From: JAFTYO01 sp045644765
GTDB taxonomy: Bacteria; Pseudomonadota; Alphaproteobacteria; RF32; CAG-239
Assembly (NCBI GenBank): GCA_045644765.1
Contig: JAZRHM010000034.1
Span: 1 to 64,000, forward strand
Direction of reading: 5' to 3'
DNA: 64,000 nucleotides
Below, in pieces: positions 61,947-64,000 of this stretch; within the stretch, counting starts at the first letter, position 1; every line of letters starts with the position of its first letter. A program made the translations under genes and the position numbers. The notes under the pieces are model-generated. The model was not told where the DNA came from, made no database searches, and saw only the letters and a list, made by a program, of their open reading frames with translations.

Positions 61947-63989
61947 TTAAGCTACATTTTCTTGTTTAGCTTTTAATGTTTTAATTTTTTCTGCTTTTTT
62001 CTCTTCGTCACAAAGTGGGCAGAATTTATGTTCACCTGATAAGTAGCCGTGTTTCGGACATACTGAAAAGGTAGGAGTAATAGTAATATATGGTAAGCGA
62101 TAATTTGTTAAAACGCGTTTAACTAAATCACGACAAACCTTAGCTGATGATATACGTTGGCCCATATAAAGGTGTAAAACTGTTCCACCTGTATATTTTG
62201 TTTGCAATTCAGATTGTAACTCAAGAGCTTCAAACGGATCATCAGTAAAACCAACCGGAAGTTGAGAAGAGTTTGTATAGTACGGATCTTCTTTAGTACC
62301 GGCTTGAATAATGTCTTTATATCTTTTCTTATCTTCACGAGCAAAACGATATGTAGCACTTTCGGCAGGTGTTGCTTCCAAGTTATACATATGTCCTGTT
62401 TCTTCTTGGATTTTAACCATCTTCTCTCTGATGTAATCTAAGAACTTAACAGCAAATGCTTGTCCCCATTCGTCAGAAATGTTGTGTTCATCATTTGTGT
62501 AGTTTCTTATCATTTCATTGATACCGTTAACACCAATGGTAGAGAAGTGATTACGAAGTGTTCCCAAATAACGTTTTGTAAATGGGAACAAACCGTTATG
62601 AATGAGTCTTTCGATAACTTTACGTTTAATTTCAAGTGATGTTCTTGCAATGTTCATCAATTCATCAATACGACCGAAAAGACCGGCTTCATCGCCTTTA
62701 TAAACGTAACCTAAACGAGCACAGTTAAATGTTACAACACCAACCGAACCTGTTTGTTCTGCAGAACCGAACAAACCGTTACCTTTTGCAAGCAATTCAC
62801 GCAAATCAAGTTGCAAACGACAACACATCGAACGAATTTGTCCCGGTTTTAATACAGAGTTTAAGAAGTTTTGGAAATAAGGTAAGCCATATTTTGCTGT
62901 CATTTCAAACAACAACAATGTGTTTTCATCTTCCCAAGGAAAATCCCATGTCATGTTATATGTCGGAATTGGGAATGTAAACGGACGACCTTTAATATCA
63001 CCTTTCATCATAACTGTGATATATGCTTTATTGATCATTGCCATTTCTTCTTTTAAGTCACCATATGTGAACGGTTGCTCAACACCTGCAATAATCGGAT
63101 GTTTATCTCTTAAATCTTCAGGGCACACCCAGTCAAAAGTAAAGTTTGTAAACGGTGTTTGAGAACCCCAACGAGAAGGAACATTTAAGTTATAAATAAG
63201 TTCTTGCATAGATTGTTCAACTTGTTCATAAGTTAAACCGTCTTTACGAATGTAAGGAGCTAAATATGTATCAACAGATGAAAAAGCTTGTGCACCTGCC
63301 CACTCATTTTGCAATGTACCCATAAAGTTTACCATTTGACCGACAGCTGCAGATAAGTGCTTAGCCGGACCTGCTTCTGTTTTACCCGGAACCCCGTTAA
63401 AACCTTCATGCAATAAGTTCTTTAATGACCAGCCCGCACAATATGCAGCAAGCATATCCAAATCATGAATATGAATATCACCGTTTCTGTGAGCTTCACC
63501 TACTTCTGCAGGATATACATGGCTTAACCAGTAGTTGGCTGTAACTTTACCTGAAACATTCAAAATTAAACCACCGTTAGAATATCCTTGGTTAGCATTT
63601 GCATTAACACGCCAATCTAATCTTTCCAAATATTCATTAATAGAGCTTTCAACATCTACCATGATCTTTCTGTCAGAACGCATACGATTACGTTGATCGC
63701 GGTATAAAATATAAGCTTTTGCCGTGTTAAAATAGTTGTCAGAAATTAAAACTTGTTCCACAATATCTTGAATTTGTTCAATGGTAGGAAGCGATTCGCT
63801 AAACTTGTGTTCCATAACCTTTAAAACTTTCGCAGTTAACAACCATGCTTCTTGGTCGCTAAATTCACCGGTTGATGTACCGGCTTTCAAAATAGCATTA
63901 TAAATTTTGCTCGAATCAAAAGGAGCGAGTGTACCATCTCTTTTTGTAACTTGATCAATGCTAACGTTATCGTTTTTAACATTTGGCAT
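61947..63989 (-). CDS. nrdD: Anaerobic ribonucleoside-triphosphate reductase large subunit
   Basis: 680 residues. An ATP-cone regulatory domain is at the N-terminus (VTKRDGTLAPFDSSKIYNAI). The catalytic barrel includes IHIHDLDMLAAYCAGW and CCRLQLDLREL, the thiyl-radical region. The C-terminus has a zinc site with CPKHGYLSG and CPLCDEE. It reduces ribonucleotides to deoxyribonucleotides without oxygen. No glycyl-radical motif is found at the C-terminus; this seems to be the 61705 gene. The gene starts 11 bases from the window edge, so its promoter lies outside. Confidence 0.9.
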   Translation of the reverse strand: MPNVKNDNVSIDQVTKRDGTLAPFDSSKIYNAILKAGTSTGEFSDQEAWLLTAKVLKVMEHKFSESLPTIEQIQDIVEQVLISDNYFNTAKAYILYRDQRNRMRSDRKIMVDVESSINEYLERLDWRVNANANQGYSNGGLILNVSGKVTANYWLSHVYPAEVGEAHRNGDIHIHDLDMLAAYCAGWSLKNLLHEGFNGVPGKTEAGPAKHLSAAVGQMVNFMGTLQNEWAGAQAFSSVDTYLAPYIRKDGLTYEQVEQSMQELIYNLNVPSRWGSQTPFTNFTFDWVCPEDLRDKHPIIAGVEQPFTYGDLKEEMAMINKAYITVMMKGDIKGRPFTFPIPTYNMTWDFPWEDENTLLLFEMTAKYGLPYFQNFLNSVLKPGQIRSMCCRLQLDLRELLAKGNGLFGSAEQTGSVGVVTFNCARLGYVYKGDEAGLFGRIDELMNIARTSLEIKRKVIERLIHNGLFPFTKRYLGTLRNHFSTIGVNGINEMIRNYTNDEHNISDEWGQAFAVKFLDYIREKMVKIQEETGHMYNLEATPAESATYRFAREDKKRYKDIIQAGTKEDPYYTNSSQLPVGFTDDPFEALELQSELQTKYTGGTVLHLYMGQRISSAKVCRDLVKRVLTNYRLPYITITPTFSVCPKHGYLSGEHKFCPLCDEEKKAEKIKTLKAKQENVA

Positions 63990-64000
63990 TTCGTATTTAT

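Overview
This is an AT-rich stretch of a Gram-negative bacterial chromosome, most likely a gut- or host-associated alphaproteobacterium with low GC. Three alphaproteobacterial cell-cycle proteins sit close together: a CckA-type hybrid kinase, an HdaA-type DnaA relative and a MipZ-like ATPase. The Pal/CpoB pair and the large autotransporter show an outer membrane. NrdD/NrdG point to anaerobic growth, and the valyl-tRNA synthetase looks like the archaeal-type enzyme known from Rickettsia. These placements rest on recognising protein families by eye; no search was run.

Layout. Positions 1-17,350 are accessory: two stand-alone or fused DUF218 proteins, two HAD/zincin-type proteins, a double-AAA+/trypsin-like protease fusion (5946-8996) with a methyltransferase behind it, and many short single-gene units. 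Each of these units has its own TTGACA/TATAAT promoter and its own hairpin terminator, and most lack a Shine-Dalgarno sequence. They include a triplicated family (15252-17314) and a duplicated lipoprotein (13425-13850, 14581-15042). Positions 17,400-28,100 are housekeeping and cell-cycle genes: anmK, rpsU, a YmdB phosphodiesterase, hdaA-cckA, pgm, a D,D-carboxypeptidase with mipZ, tRNA-His and truA. Positions 28,154-33,901 hold one 1,915-residue autotransporter with ankyrin-like and EGF-like parts.

Positions 34,000-48,400 hold murA, tRNA-Gly, a methyltransferase, a probable structured small RNA (about 37,253-37,540), tilS-cpoB-pal, two large unknown proteins (one a zincin), rsmD/rluB, tadA, valS and a MazG-like protein. 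Positions 48,500-64,000 hold a secreted phospholipase-D-type nuclease, a dnaB operon ending in mltG, clpP-clpX, an operon with a membrane AMMECR1-like protein and an M49-like metallopeptidase, and an anaerobic ribonucleotide reductase cluster whose glycyl-radical domain appears to be a separate gene.

Non-coding structure stands out. A folded repeat of about 250-300 bp occurs twice in inverted orientation (49131-49431 and 60693-60937), with a compensatory base-pair change in one stem. Both tRNA genes are followed by the same arrangement: terminator, inverted partial copy of the tRNA 3' part, spacer, direct copy of the tRNA 3' end. A promoter module of about 100 bp is duplicated at 2658 and 3922. 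The strongest candidates for undescribed biology are the AAA+-AAA+-protease fusion, the candidate small RNA, and the tRNA-tail and inverted repeats.
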